Below, in pieces: positions 1-8,012 of a stretch of 64,000 nt of DNA. The notes beneath the pieces are model-generated. The model did not search any database. It worked only from the letters and a program-made list of their open reading frames with translations, and was not told the DNA's origin. This stretch comes from JAJTFW01 sp031421935 (GTDB taxonomy: Bacteria > Bacteroidota > Bacteroidia > AKYH767-A > OLB10): assembly GCA_031421935.1 (NCBI GenBank), contig JANOPQ010000262.1, forward strand, positions 1-64,000. Reading direction: 5' to 3'. The position numbers were made by a program, and so were the translations under genes. The stretch's first letter is position 1. Each line of letters starts with the position of its first letter.

Positions 1-90
1 CTTGCTGCAAATTCAGCGGTAGTATTGTCATCGTTATTGGTAATTGTTGTGGATGTGATCGCAGTACAAATTACAGATATGATGATATAA
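1..90 (+). CDS. mlaE: MlaE-type ABC permease, C-terminal end (partial)
   Basis: Reading frame 1 is open from the first base to a TAA at 88-90 and encodes 29 residues, mostly one hydrophobic helix ending in the sequence QITDMMI. This resembles the last transmembrane helix of MlaE/YrbE permeases, which move phospholipids across the inner membrane together with an MlaF ATPase and an MlaD substrate-binding protein. The next two genes are exactly those partners, which is the main reason for the call. Most of the gene lies outside the window. The fragment alone is too short for a firm family assignment; the context makes it likely. Confidence 0.75.
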   Translation, partial: LAANSAVVLSSLLVIVVDVIAVQITDMMI

Positions 91-125
91 GTAAATGTAT
101 AATTATAAATTGTAGAATAATAATA

Positions 126-866
126 ATGGAACAACAGGTTAAAACTGTAATTGAAATAAATAATTTGAGGAAATCTTTTGGAAAGCAAGAGGTACTGAAA
201 GATTTGAGCCTGAAACTTTTTGATAATGAAAATTTAGTGGTGTTGGGAAAGTCGGGGACAGGCAAGTCTGTTTTGATTAAATGTATTGTTAGTTTATTGA
301 GTTCTGATGATGGAACAATAAACGTGCTTGGAAAAGATGTGTTAACCTTAAGTAAGAAGGAGCTGAGTAAGATGCGAGAAAAAATTGGATTTCTATTTCA
401 AAGCGGAGCATTGTATGATTCGATGACGGTAAAGCAAAATATGGAGTTTCCATTAAAGCGAATTAAAAAGAATCTTACACAGAAGGAAAGAGATGAGAAA
501 ATAGATGAAGTATTAGAAAATGTTGGGTTGGCAGACGCATTACATAAGATGCCATCACAACTTTCAGGTGGAATGCGGAAAAGAATAAGTTTGGCGAGAA
601 CCATTGTTGTGGATCCTATAATCATGTTGTATGATGAACCTACTACTGGTCTTGACCCTGTTACATCAGATGAGATAAGCTCACTTATTCTGGACGTTCA
701 AAAAAAGTATAAAACCGCATCAATAATAATTACACATGATATTAAGTGTGCTGTGAGAACAGCAGATCGAATTATCATGTTGGCAGAAGGTGAAGTTTAT
801 ATGGAAGGAAAGACTGAAGATTTCGAAAAATCAGCAGATCCAAAAGTTGCTTCATTCTTCAAATAA
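126..866 (+). CDS. mlaF: MlaF-like ABC transporter ATP-binding protein
   Basis: ATPase subunit of an MCE/Mla-type lipid transporter, expected at the cytoplasmic face of the inner membrane. The 246-residue protein has all the ABC motifs: Walker A GKSGTGKS (41-48), Q-loop Gln92, signature LSGGM (146-150), Walker B ending in Asp170-Glu171, and the H-loop His204. Length is normal for MlaF. It lies 35 bases after the permease fragment and 89 bases before mlaD, so the three genes probably form one operon. In Bacteroidota these systems are thought to maintain outer-membrane lipid asymmetry; the direction of transport cannot be read from the sequence. Confidence 0.93.
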   Translation: MEQQVKTVIEINNLRKSFGKQEVLKDLSLKLFDNENLVVLGKSGTGKSVLIKCIVSLLSSDDGTINVLGKDVLTLSKKELSKMREKIGFLFQSGALYDSMTVKQNMEFPLKRIKKNLTQKERDEKIDEVLENVGLADALHKMPSQLSGGMRKRISLARTIVVDPIIMLYDEPTTGLDPVTSDEISSLILDVQKKYKTASIIITHDIKCAVRTADRIIMLAEGEVYMEGKTEDFEKSADPKVASFFK

Positions 867-955
867 AAGTAATTAAACAAATTAGCTTATGAAAGGTCTT
901 CACAAATTAGTTGAATAAATAAGATAAAATTTAAATAGTAATATTTATAAATAAA

Positions 956-1696
956 ATGGATACACACTCAGAAAAATATAAAGTTCGGTTGGGAATGTTC
1001 ATAGCAGGTGGATTAGCGCTTTTTGTTGGTGCTATTTTTGTAATTGGAAAGCAAAAGAATCTTTTCGATCCTGTGTTTAAACTCAACACAACATTTTATA
1101 ATGTTAGTGGCTTGCAAGTAGGAAATAGTGTACGCTTCACCGGTATTAATGTAGGTACGGTGGACAATATTACAATTATTAATGATTCTACAGTTCGAGT
1201 AGATATGTTGATCAAGAGTGAAGTCAAGCAATTTATTAAATCTGACTGTGAAGTCACAATTGGTTCAGAAGGTTTGATTGGCGACAAACTAATTGTTATA
1301 ACACAAGGTAATTCTAGTTCCACTTTAGCAAAGGAAGGTCAACATCTATATTCAACAGAACCCGTGGAAACAGACGCCATCATGGCCAGTTTGCAAGTAA
1401 CAGCAGGAAATGCAGAAATAATTTCACAGGAGGTCGCCGAGATTATGGTAAAAGTAAATAGTGGGGAAGGTACACTGGGAAGATTAATTCAAGATTCTAC
1501 CATTGCAGAGAATTTGAATCAAACAATCGTTAATCTTAAGAAAAGCAGTAAAGGATTAGATGAGAATATGGAAGCGGCTAAACATAATATATTATTGAAA
1601 GGGTATTTTAATAAGAAAAAAAGGGCTGCCGAAAAGAAGAAAGAAGAAGCTGAGATTAAGAAGCTAGAAGAGCAGAAGCGAAAGGATTCAAAATAA
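956..1696 (+). CDS. mlaD: MlaD/MCE-family substrate-binding protein
   Basis: Periplasmic, inner-membrane-anchored lipid-binding subunit of the Mla-type transporter. Residues about 12-30 form one hydrophobic anchor, followed by an MCE domain (about 37-120; the VSGLQVGNSVRFTGINVG segment is typical of the family). The C-terminal third ends in a highly charged Lys/Glu-rich stretch predicted to be coiled coil or disordered, a common variable tail in Bacteroidota MCE proteins. It follows the permease and ATPase genes in the same direction. The next gene starts at the base directly after its stop codon, so they are probably co-translated. Confidence 0.9.
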   Translation: MDTHSEKYKVRLGMFIAGGLALFVGAIFVIGKQKNLFDPVFKLNTTFYNVSGLQVGNSVRFTGINVGTVDNITIINDSTVRVDMLIKSEVKQFIKSDCEVTIGSEGLIGDKLIVITQGNSSSTLAKEGQHLYSTEPVETDAIMASLQVTAGNAEIISQEVAEIMVKVNSGEGTLGRLIQDSTIAENLNQTIVNLKKSSKGLDENMEAAKHNILLKGYFNKKKRAAEKKKEEAEIKKLEEQKRKDSK

Positions 1697-2545
1697 ATGA
1701 GTTTAATAATAAAGAGCATGGAAAATTTAAAATCAAGAGGGAATGATATATTTATAGAAGTGAATGATATTAAAGTTTGTTATGATGACCGTGGCAAGGG
1801 TGAAACTCCCATAATATTTATTCATGGATTTCCTTTTGATAAATTCATGTGGCAGCCACAACTTGATTTGTTTGGTAAAAACCACCGAGTGATTGCATAC
1901 GATATTCGTGGTTTCGGTAAATCTACGCTAGGAAGTGTTCAAGGAAGTATCAATTTATTTGCTGATGATTTAGTTAGTTTTATGGATGGATTGAAAATTG
2001 GAAAAGCTATCGTTTGTGGTTTATCGATGGGAGGATATATTTTATTAAATGCAATTATTAGATATCCTCAAAGGTTTGATGCAATTATACTAAGTGATAC
2101 CCAATGTATTGCAGATTCCTTTGAAGCAAAGGAGAAACGAAAAAAGGCGATTTCACAAATTGTATCAGGGAAAATTAATGATTTTGCTATGGGATTTATA
2201 GCAAATATTTTTTCTGACGAAACAAAGAAAACAAAAGGTGATGTTGTAGAAAAAATAAGGAGTACTATTCTCTCCACACGAGCAGAAGCAGTTACAGCTA
2301 CTTTAAGTGTATTGGCTGAGCGTGAAGATTTATGTTCTTCCATTTCACAAATTGAAGTTCCAACACTTATAATTTGTGGAAAGAAAGATGTTGTAACTCC
2401 TGTTGAACAAGCTGAGTTTTTGCATGATACCATTCCGAATTCTCAACTTAAAATTATTGATAACGCTGGACATATGTCAAACCTTGAACAACCAGATGAG
2501 TTTAATTTGCATATAGTAGAATTTTTATCTAGTATTGCGAAATGA
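1697..2545 (+). CDS. Alpha/beta-fold hydrolase
   Basis: A 282-residue alpha/beta hydrolase of the esterase/lactonase/haloperoxidase-like group. Visible features are the oxyanion-region HG motif in FIHGFPFD (about 41-48), the nucleophile elbow GLSMGG with Ser110, a candidate acid in CGKKDVVTP, and the catalytic His in NAGHMSNLEQP near the C-terminus. There is no signal peptide, so it is probably cytoplasmic. The ATG follows the mlaD stop with no gap; a second in-frame ATG at 1718 is an alternative start. Its position after the Mla genes could mean a lipid-related substrate, but that is inference; substrates of this family cannot be predicted from sequence. Confidence 0.85.
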   Translation: MSLIIKSMENLKSRGNDIFIEVNDIKVCYDDRGKGETPIIFIHGFPFDKFMWQPQLDLFGKNHRVIAYDIRGFGKSTLGSVQGSINLFADDLVSFMDGLKIGKAIVCGLSMGGYILLNAIIRYPQRFDAIILSDTQCIADSFEAKEKRKKAISQIVSGKINDFAMGFIANIFSDETKKTKGDVVEKIRSTILSTRAEAVTATLSVLAEREDLCSSISQIEVPTLIICGKKDVVTPVEQAEFLHDTIPNSQLKIIDNAGHMSNLEQPDEFNLHIVEFLSSIAK

Positions 2546-2554
2546 TAAATTTCA

Positions 2555-4390
2555 ATGTTCCGTCTATTAATACTAATAGTTTTATTCACTTTTTGTACAC
2601 AGGGAGATGTGTGGGCACAACAAACAAAACCTCCAGCGGATTCAACGGATTTTTATAAGGATATTCATTCGTATTCAAGAAAAAGCAAGTTCACAAGATT
2701 CATTTATCGAATTATTTTCCGTCCTGTAACATCGGATTTGCCAAAAAAAGTAACTAAAAAGAAGACCAAAAAAAAGTCGGTTCAGAAACCCTACAGTAAT
2801 TACGAAGGTAAAATTATTAGAAATATAAGCATTGAAACATTAGATCCCTTTGGATATACTATTGCTGACACGATTTTTGTTTCGCAAAATAAATTATCCA
2901 AATTTGGAAACAGATTGCATGTGAAGTCGCAACGCATCACCATTCGAAATCTTTTGATTATTCGAGAAAACGATGTTTTCGATTCATTGTTAGTAAAGGA
3001 GTCGGAAAGATTGGTTAGGAGTCAAGGGTATATACGTGATGTATTGTTTTTTGTAAGTTCAGTGTCTAAGAATTCTGATTCTGTAGATATATTTATTCGT
3101 TCGTTGGATCGATGGAGTATTACCCCAAGATTTTCAGTTTCAAATTCTCGAGCAACTCTCCAGTTGAATGAAAGAAATTTGCTGGGTGTAGGTCACGAGT
3201 TTAAAAATGCATATTCATGGTATCATACACGAGGGGAAGATGCGTACAATGCGAGCTATTATATCCCTAGTATTCGTAATTCTTACGTAAGCTCTACGCT
3301 TCGTTACGGAACGGATGAATTTAGAAACTTCACCAAGAGTGTTCAAGTTGATCGACCATTTTATTCTCCTTTTGCAAAATGGGCCTCCGGTGTAATATTT
3401 ACTCAACAATTAAGAAAAGATTCCTTCTTGATTAATGACTCAGTTTATGTAAAGCAAAATTACAAATTGAATGCGCAAGATTATTGGTTGGGCTATGCAG
3501 TGCAAATATTTAAAGGGAATTCTGAGACCAATCGTACCACAAATTTTATTTCATCTGTGCGAATGTTTCGCATTCATTATGTGCAGAAACCGCCAGATTT
3601 CATTGACTCTTCACGGGCCTATGTGGATGAGTTGTTTTACTTAGGAAGCATTGGAATCAATACAAGAAAGTATATCCAAGATAAGTTTGTTTTTACTTTC
3701 GGTGTTACAGAGGATGTCCCTATCGGAAAAGTTTATGCGCTTACTGGCGGTTATCAGATTAGAGATAATTTAGGTCGAGCATATTTTGGGGCGCGTATAT
3801 CAATGGGTAATTATTATTCATGGGGCTACTTAAGTTCAAATTTTGAGTATGGTACTTTTGTTCAAAATTCAAAACCCAATCAAGGAATTGTTTCAATAAG
3901 TTTTATTTATTTCACGGAATTATTAGAGGTCGGAAAGTGGAAAATCAGACAGTTTATTAAGCCAGATATAACTATTGGCGTAAATCGTTTTTCGAACGAC
4001 AGTTTGACCATCAATGATGGTGTTGGAATTGATGGGTTTAATAGTGAAACTTCTGGAACAAAGCGAATTTTAGTGAAATTTCAAACGCAAACTTATGCTC
4101 CATGGAATATACTGGGATTTCGTTTTGGTCCCTATTTGATTTATTCAGTAGGGATGTTAGCGAACGAAAAATCCGACTTTAAAACTAGTCGATTGTATTC
4201 ACAAATTGGATTGGGTTTATTAATAAAAAATGATAATTTAGTGTTTAATACATTTCAGTTCTCTGTTTCATTTTATCCATTGATGCCAGGTGATCAGTAT
4301 AATGTATTTAAAGTAAATTCGATTAAGACGGGTGACTTTGGTTTTAGGAATTTCGAAATGGGAAAACCCTATGCTCTACAATTTAGATAG
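2555..4390 (+). CDS. Outer-membrane protein, BamA/TamA-superfamily-like (POTRA plus beta-barrel)
   Basis: A 611-residue protein with an N-terminal signal peptide (hydrophobic segment followed by VWAQQ). A basic Lys-rich stretch follows (about 55-75), then a POTRA-like segment (about 85-175, beginning KIIRNISIETLDPFG and including a VKESERLVRSQGYIRDV-like helix). The rest is long, with alternating hydrophobic and aromatic residues as in a transmembrane beta-barrel, and ends near an aromatic residue (LQFR). This architecture fits the Omp85/BamA superfamily, shorter than BamA itself (one POTRA rather than five). It may insert proteins or lipids into the outer membrane. Proximity to Mla genes suggests outer-membrane maintenance. 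It is not the housekeeping BamA. Confidence 0.7.
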   Translation: MFRLLILIVLFTFCTQGDVWAQQTKPPADSTDFYKDIHSYSRKSKFTRFIYRIIFRPVTSDLPKKVTKKKTKKKSVQKPYSNYEGKIIRNISIETLDPFGYTIADTIFVSQNKLSKFGNRLHVKSQRITIRNLLIIRENDVFDSLLVKESERLVRSQGYIRDVLFFVSSVSKNSDSVDIFIRSLDRWSITPRFSVSNSRATLQLNERNLLGVGHEFKNAYSWYHTRGEDAYNASYYIPSIRNSYVSSTLRYGTDEFRNFTKSVQVDRPFYSPFAKWASGVIFTQQLRKDSFLINDSVYVKQNYKLNAQDYWLGYAVQIFKGNSETNRTTNFISSVRMFRIHYVQKPPDFIDSSRAYVDELFYLGSIGINTRKYIQDKFVFTFGVTEDVPIGKVYALTGGYQIRDNLGRAYFGARISMGNYYSWGYLSSNFEYGTFVQNSKPNQGIVSISFIYFTELLEVGKWKIRQFIKPDITIGVNRFSNDSLTINDGVGIDGFNSETSGTKRILVKFQTQTYAPWNILGFRFGPYLIYSVGMLANEKSDFKTSRLYSQIGLGLLIKNDNLVFNTFQFSVSFYPLMPGDQYNVFKVNSIKTGDFGFRNFEMGKPYALQFR

Positions 4391-4425
4391 TAAAGTAAGT
4401 TGAAATGGTTTAAATGTAATTAGGA

Positions 4426-5334
4426 ATGGCAAAAGATATTATTAAAAAAATTAAGTTTCTGTTTAAGGAAACAGCGAATGAATTTATAGAGGATAATGCT
4501 ATAAAATTAAGTGCAGCGTTGTCATATTATACTGTTTTTTCATTGCCGCCACTTTTAATTATAATAATTAGTTTATGCGGATTCTTTTACGGAGCAGAGG
4601 CTGTTAGTGGCGAACTCTATGGACAAATTAAAGGCTTAGTAGGAGCTGAAGCGGCAATTCAAATACAAGAAGTAGTTAAAAACGTTAAACTTTCTAAAGA
4701 TAATACCTTTGCTACCATCATTGGCGTGATTACATTACTCATCGGTGCCTCTGGTGTGTTTTCTGAAATGCAGGATTCGATAAACTATATTTGGGGTATT
4801 CAAGCTAAACCTAAACGTGGACTTATTAAATTTATTAAGAATCGTTTGATGTCTTTTTCGATGATCGGTTCTGTTGGATTTATTTTGATGGTTGGATTAA
4901 TTGTTAATTCATTGATGGATGTAATGTATAGCCGATTAACGAATTTCATTCCAATTGATACTTTTTATTTGTTTTATGCGTCTAATCTTTTCGTCGTTTT
5001 TATAATCATAACACTATTGTTCCTTATAATATTTAAAATATTGCCGGATGGAAAAATTGCTTTGTTTGATTGCTTGGTAGGAGCTGCCTTTACTGCTTTT
5101 TTATTTATGATTGGGAAGTTTGCCATTGGAGCCTATCTTGGTAATTCGAATGTTGTTACAGCCTATGGTGCTGCTGGCTCTGTAATTTTAATAATGGTTT
5201 GGGTGTATTATTCTGCGTTCATTCTTTACTTTGGGGCTGAATTTACTAAAGTGTATACACGAACTCATGGAAAAAATATTCGCCCGAATGAATATACTAT
5301 TAAAGTGTTAAAGCCACAGGAAGAGATTAATTAA
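4426..5334 (+). CDS. YihY/BrkB-family inner-membrane protein
   Basis: A 302-residue polytopic membrane protein of the YihY/virulence factor BrkB family. It shows the family layout: an N-terminal amphipathic region, the AALSYYTVFSLPPLL first membrane segment, and about six hydrophobic segments (around 28-52, 95-112, 140-165, 180-205, 215-240, 248-270). The conserved GAAGSVILIMVWVYYSA segment lies near the end. The older name 'ribonuclease BN' for this family came from a misassignment and should not be used; the function is unknown. It is in the same direction as the preceding outer-membrane gene (35-base gap) and the following AI-2E-family gene. Confidence 0.88.
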   Translation: MAKDIIKKIKFLFKETANEFIEDNAIKLSAALSYYTVFSLPPLLIIIISLCGFFYGAEAVSGELYGQIKGLVGAEAAIQIQEVVKNVKLSKDNTFATIIGVITLLIGASGVFSEMQDSINYIWGIQAKPKRGLIKFIKNRLMSFSMIGSVGFILMVGLIVNSLMDVMYSRLTNFIPIDTFYLFYASNLFVVFIIITLLFLIIFKILPDGKIALFDCLVGAAFTAFLFMIGKFAIGAYLGNSNVVTAYGAAGSVILIMVWVYYSAFILYFGAEFTKVYTRTHGKNIRPNEYTIKVLKPQEEIN

Positions 5335-5369
5335 ATATTGATATATTATTATTTTAACTAATTTGTATT

Positions 5370-6485
5370 ATGGATCAAGTCAAAAGTCAATTCTCCTATT
5401 CTAAGTTTTCAATTATATTGATAGGCATAGTAGCATTTTTTTATATTCTATCTGTTGGGCAAGGAATTATTGTCCCTTTAGTTTTTGCTACTATTATAGC
5501 CATCTTGCTGAATCCTCTTGTTAATTACCTATGCAAAGTGAAGGTGAATAAAGTTATTGCTATTTTAATTGCATTAACCTTAACCATACTATTATTAGGT
5601 ACACTAATCTATTTTATTATAAATCAAGCAACCATGTTCAGTGAATCATTGCCTGAAATAAAGAAAAATTTATTGGCGCTATTCAATGATATGATTCTTT
5701 GGATATCACAAACATTTAATGTGAGTACAGCAAAGATTAATGATTGGATTAATAATACTAAAGGAGAAAGCTTGGACAATAGCTCTGCTGTAATCGGACA
5801 AACATTAGGTACATTAGGCGGAGTGTTTGTATTAATATTTTTATTGCCCGTATATGTTTTTATGATTTTATATTACAAGCCATTACTTCTTGAGTTTATT
5901 TCTCAACTTTTTCATAGGGAACAGCATGAAGTTGTTGGAGAGGTTTTGTTGGAATCCAAGTCACTTATTCAAAGTTATTTGGTAGGACTATTACTGGAAG
6001 CTGCATTAGTTGCTACTTTAAATTCAGTAGGGTTACTTATTATTGGGATTGAGTATGCAATATTGATTGGAATTATCGGAGCATTATTAAACATCATCCC
6101 TTATATAGGTGGACTGATCGCCATTACTATACCGATGCTGCTTGCAATAGCTACGGATAACCCTTTTGATGCAGTTTGGGTTTTTGTTTTATATATGATT
6201 GTGCAGTTTATCGATAATAATTTTTTCATTCCCACCATTGTGGCGCGTAAAGTAAAAGTAAATGCACTGGTATCGATTATTGTTGTATTAATTGGTGGTG
6301 CGTTTTGGGGTTTCTCAGGAATGTTTCTTTCTATTCCGTTAATAGCAATTTGTAAAGTAGTTTTCGATAGAATTGACAAGCTCGCTCCATTAGGTTTTCT
6401 GATCGGCGATAATCAACCTGATTTAGGAAAGAATTTTTTTGACATTAAAACGCATATTAAAAAAATATCAGGTAAAAAGAAGTAA
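5370..6485 (+). CDS. AI-2E-family transporter (PerM/YdiK type)
   Basis: A 371-residue inner-membrane protein of the AI-2E/PerM family (formerly UPF0118). It has an N-terminal pair of membrane segments, a soluble loop of about 90 residues, and a cluster of segments including the conserved PYIGGLI motif and the QFIDNNFFIPTIVARKV stretch, both hallmarks of the family. Some members are Na+/H+ antiporters and a few export AI-2; most are uncharacterised, so no substrate is assigned. It is probably the last gene of the rightward run, with GC-rich palindromic DNA following. Confidence 0.88.
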   Translation: MDQVKSQFSYSKFSIILIGIVAFFYILSVGQGIIVPLVFATIIAILLNPLVNYLCKVKVNKVIAILIALTLTILLLGTLIYFIINQATMFSESLPEIKKNLLALFNDMILWISQTFNVSTAKINDWINNTKGESLDNSSAVIGQTLGTLGGVFVLIFLLPVYVFMILYYKPLLLEFISQLFHREQHEVVGEVLLESKSLIQSYLVGLLLEAALVATLNSVGLLIIGIEYAILIGIIGALLNIIPYIGGLIAITIPMLLAIATDNPFDAVWVFVLYMIVQFIDNNFFIPTIVARKVKVNALVSIIVVLIGGAFWGFSGMFLSIPLIAICKVVFDRIDKLAPLGFLIGDNQPDLGKNFFDIKTHIKKISGKKK

Positions 6486-6557
6486 GTGAAAAATTGCAGG
6501 ATGAATTTTAATTTCTGTTATTCTTAAACTTAGAATTATGACTTTTCGTTGCGCCTG

Positions 6558-6573
6558 CCTGCCGGCCGGCAGG
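6558..6573. repeat. GC-rich perfect palindrome (16 bp)
   Basis: CCTGCCGGCCGGCAGG reads the same on both strands and stands out in AT-rich surroundings. It lies between the convergent stops of the AI-2E-family gene and meaB. Related CCTGCCTGC-type inverted repeats occur at 10127-10145 and 55371-55422, so it looks like a dispersed intergenic element rather than a simple terminator; no T-run follows. Confidence 0.75.
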
Positions 6574-6644
6574 TTCGCTGCTAAAACGTTGCGGCCGTTG
6601 CGTTTTAATGGAATCATTTATATACGTGAATCAATAAAGTGATT

Positions 6645-7565
6645 TTAAATTAAATTTTTCACGAACCGATATAAATTAAAATCCTTCTCTTCAAAAACAG
6701 ATTTCAATTGATCTTTCAATTCTTTTACGTTCACATCTTTCATTCTTCCATGCTGGATAAGCCGGTAAGCTCTTTCAGCAATTAAACTAAGTCGATGATT
6801 AGCAGTAGCTGTTTTGGAATGTGCATGGATGGATTCCAACAATTCTTCTATACCTTCATAAGCGCTGGCATTGGTTTTTAAAACAGGGATCACCCAATCG
6901 CCATGTGCAGGCCGTTCGTGTAATGTTTTGATGATGCCCGCAGCGAAAAGATCAGCACCCGCCCTGTCCATTTTGTTTACTACGAAAATATCGCCAATCT
7001 CCATGATGCCCGATTTCAAGGCTTGTATTTCATCTCCAGCTTCAGGAACTAAAGTAACGACTACCGTATCCGCTAATCCAATAATTTCTACTTCACTTTG
7101 TCCAACGCCTACGGTTTCTATGAAGATGTAGTCGAAAGTAGACGCACGTAATACATCGCATATTTCTAGCGTCTTCGCCGATAATCCCCCCAAAGCGCCG
7201 CGAGTAGCTAGTGAACGAATAAATACTTGTGGATTGGTAAAGTGCTCTTGCATTCGCAAACGATCGCCTAATAAGCTGCCGTGTGTAAATGGAGAGGACG
7301 GATCTACGGCAATTACTCCAACCGTATTCGGATGTCCATCAACGTTAGTTTTGGAACAAATAAGTTTGATGAGTGCATTGATCAGTGTACTTTTCCCAGC
7401 TCCCGGCGGACCTGTAATTCCAATTACCGGCGTGTTGCGAGTAAATTGCAAACTGTGTAATAATGTTTCATAACCAGTTTGATCGTTTTCTATCCAAGTG
7501 ATGGCACGTGCAATACTACGACGGTCACCCGATTTTATTCCCTTTAAGAGTTGTGCTATTTCCAC
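6645..7565 (-). CDS. meaB: MeaB/ArgK-family GTPase, methylmalonyl-CoA mutase chaperone
   Basis: G3E-type GTPase that protects and reloads adenosylcobalamin-dependent methylmalonyl-CoA mutase in propionate/succinate metabolism. It carries the P-loop GPPGAGKS, the family block DPSSPFTHGSLLGDR, the switch segment ETVGVGQSEVE and the guanine-specificity motif NKMD. I place the start at the GTG at 7563-7565 (306 aa). A TACTTTCG promoter-like box (7570-7577) ends four bases before it, and the product then begins EIAQLLKGIKSGDRR, as the family usually does. An ATG at 7593-7595 would add ten residues but puts the box inside the gene. It stands head to head with the B12-riboswitch-controlled receptor, which fits a cobalamin theme. 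The mutase genes are not in this window. Confidence 0.92.
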   Translation of the reverse strand: MEIAQLLKGIKSGDRRSIARAITWIENDQTGYETLLHSLQFTRNTPVIGITGPPGAGKSTLINALIKLICSKTNVDGHPNTVGVIAVDPSSPFTHGSLLGDRLRMQEHFTNPQVFIRSLATRGALGGLSAKTLEICDVLRASTFDYIFIETVGVGQSEVEIIGLADTVVVTLVPEAGDEIQALKSGIMEIGDIFVVNKMDRAGADLFAAGIIKTLHERPAHGDWVIPVLKTNASAYEGIEELLESIHAHSKTATANHRLSLIAERAYRLIQHGRMKDVNVKELKDQLKSVFEEKDFNLYRFVKNLI

Positions 7566-7569
7566 CTGA

Positions 7570-7577
7570 CGAAAGTA
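7570..7577 (-). promoter_or_regulatory. Promoter -7 box next to the meaB start
   Basis: On the minus strand this reads TACTTTCG, one change from the Bacteroidota -7 consensus TAnnTTTG, and ends four bases before the proposed GTG start. Transcription would begin at or next to the start codon (leaderless). The same octamer at the same distance occurs at gpsA and at the large sensor kinase. No clear -33 TTTG is visible. Confidence 0.5.
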
Positions 7578-7713
7578 ATAAGTTAATAGTAGCAATCGAG
7601 TTGCAGATTTTCGTTTTTTATCATCTTTGTAAGGTTAAGACTTGAAGAAAATGCTTATTAAATCTTTGATTATCAAGCAATTTTTTTGAATTAGGATGAT
7701 TAAGCGGCCCCTG

Positions 7714-7745
7714 TTTCCTTCGATCCTTGCTTTTAACTAATTTTG
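7714..7745 (+). promoter_or_regulatory. Promoter for the cobalamin-riboswitch transcript
   Basis: TAATTTTG at 7738-7745 matches the Bacteroidota -7 element TAnnTTTG exactly. A weak -33-like TTTC lies at 7714-7717, 20 bases before it. Transcription starting about 5-8 bases further on would begin just before the first riboswitch helix, as expected for a riboswitch leader. Confidence 0.6.
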
Positions 7746-7752
7746 TAACTCT

Positions 7753-7916
7753 CATGAGGTTTCTTCTTCGGAAGAATGAAAAGGGAATACCGTGTAAATC
7801 GGTAACAGTCCCGCTGCTGTAAACGATAGGTTAATCACTTGCAAAAATAGAGTCACTGTTTTTTAGGAAATGGGAAGGCCAATTGCAAGTATCGTAAGTC
7901 AGAAGACCTGCCTGGT
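7753..7916 (+). ncRNA. Cobalamin (B12) riboswitch
   Basis: The leader contains the conserved blocks of the cobalamin aptamer in order: AGGGAAtaCCGTG (about 7782-7794), the B12-box-like CAGTCCCGCTGCTGTAA (7806-7822), and AAGTCAGAAGACCTGCCT (7896-7913). Supporting helices are visible: AGGT/ACCT closing the core, ACGATA/TATCGT (7823-7828 with 7890-7895), and ACTTGCAA/TTGCAAGT (7837-7844 with 7883-7890). The aptamer binds adenosyl- or other cobalamins and represses the downstream gene when B12 is plentiful. The next gene is a TonB-dependent receptor of the BtuB type, the classic target. No intrinsic terminator with a T-run follows; a start-codon hairpin does. Confidence 0.93.
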
Positions 7917-7955
7917 GAATTAGTTTCAACATCTTCGGAGAGAGATAAAGAAACA

Positions 7956-8012
7956 GCATTGTGCGAATGGTTCGTGCAACTGTTTTCTTTTCTACTTCAT
8001 TCAGCACAATGC
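7956..8012 (+). promoter_or_regulatory. Hairpin enclosing the btuB start codon (likely riboswitch expression platform)
   Basis: GCATTGTGCGAATG (7956-7969) pairs with CATTCaGCACAATGC (7998-8012), a 14-bp stem with one bulged A (8003) and a 28-base loop. The ATG at 8009-8011, the best start of the receptor, is inside the 3' arm. This suggests that control acts on translation initiation by hiding the start codon. Neither a U-run nor a Shine-Dalgarno sequence is present. The role is inferred from structure and position. Confidence 0.6.

Noticed and set aside
4426..5334. Ribonuclease BN
   Set aside because: The YihY/BrkB family carried this name by error; the protein is a multi-pass membrane protein with no nuclease motifs.
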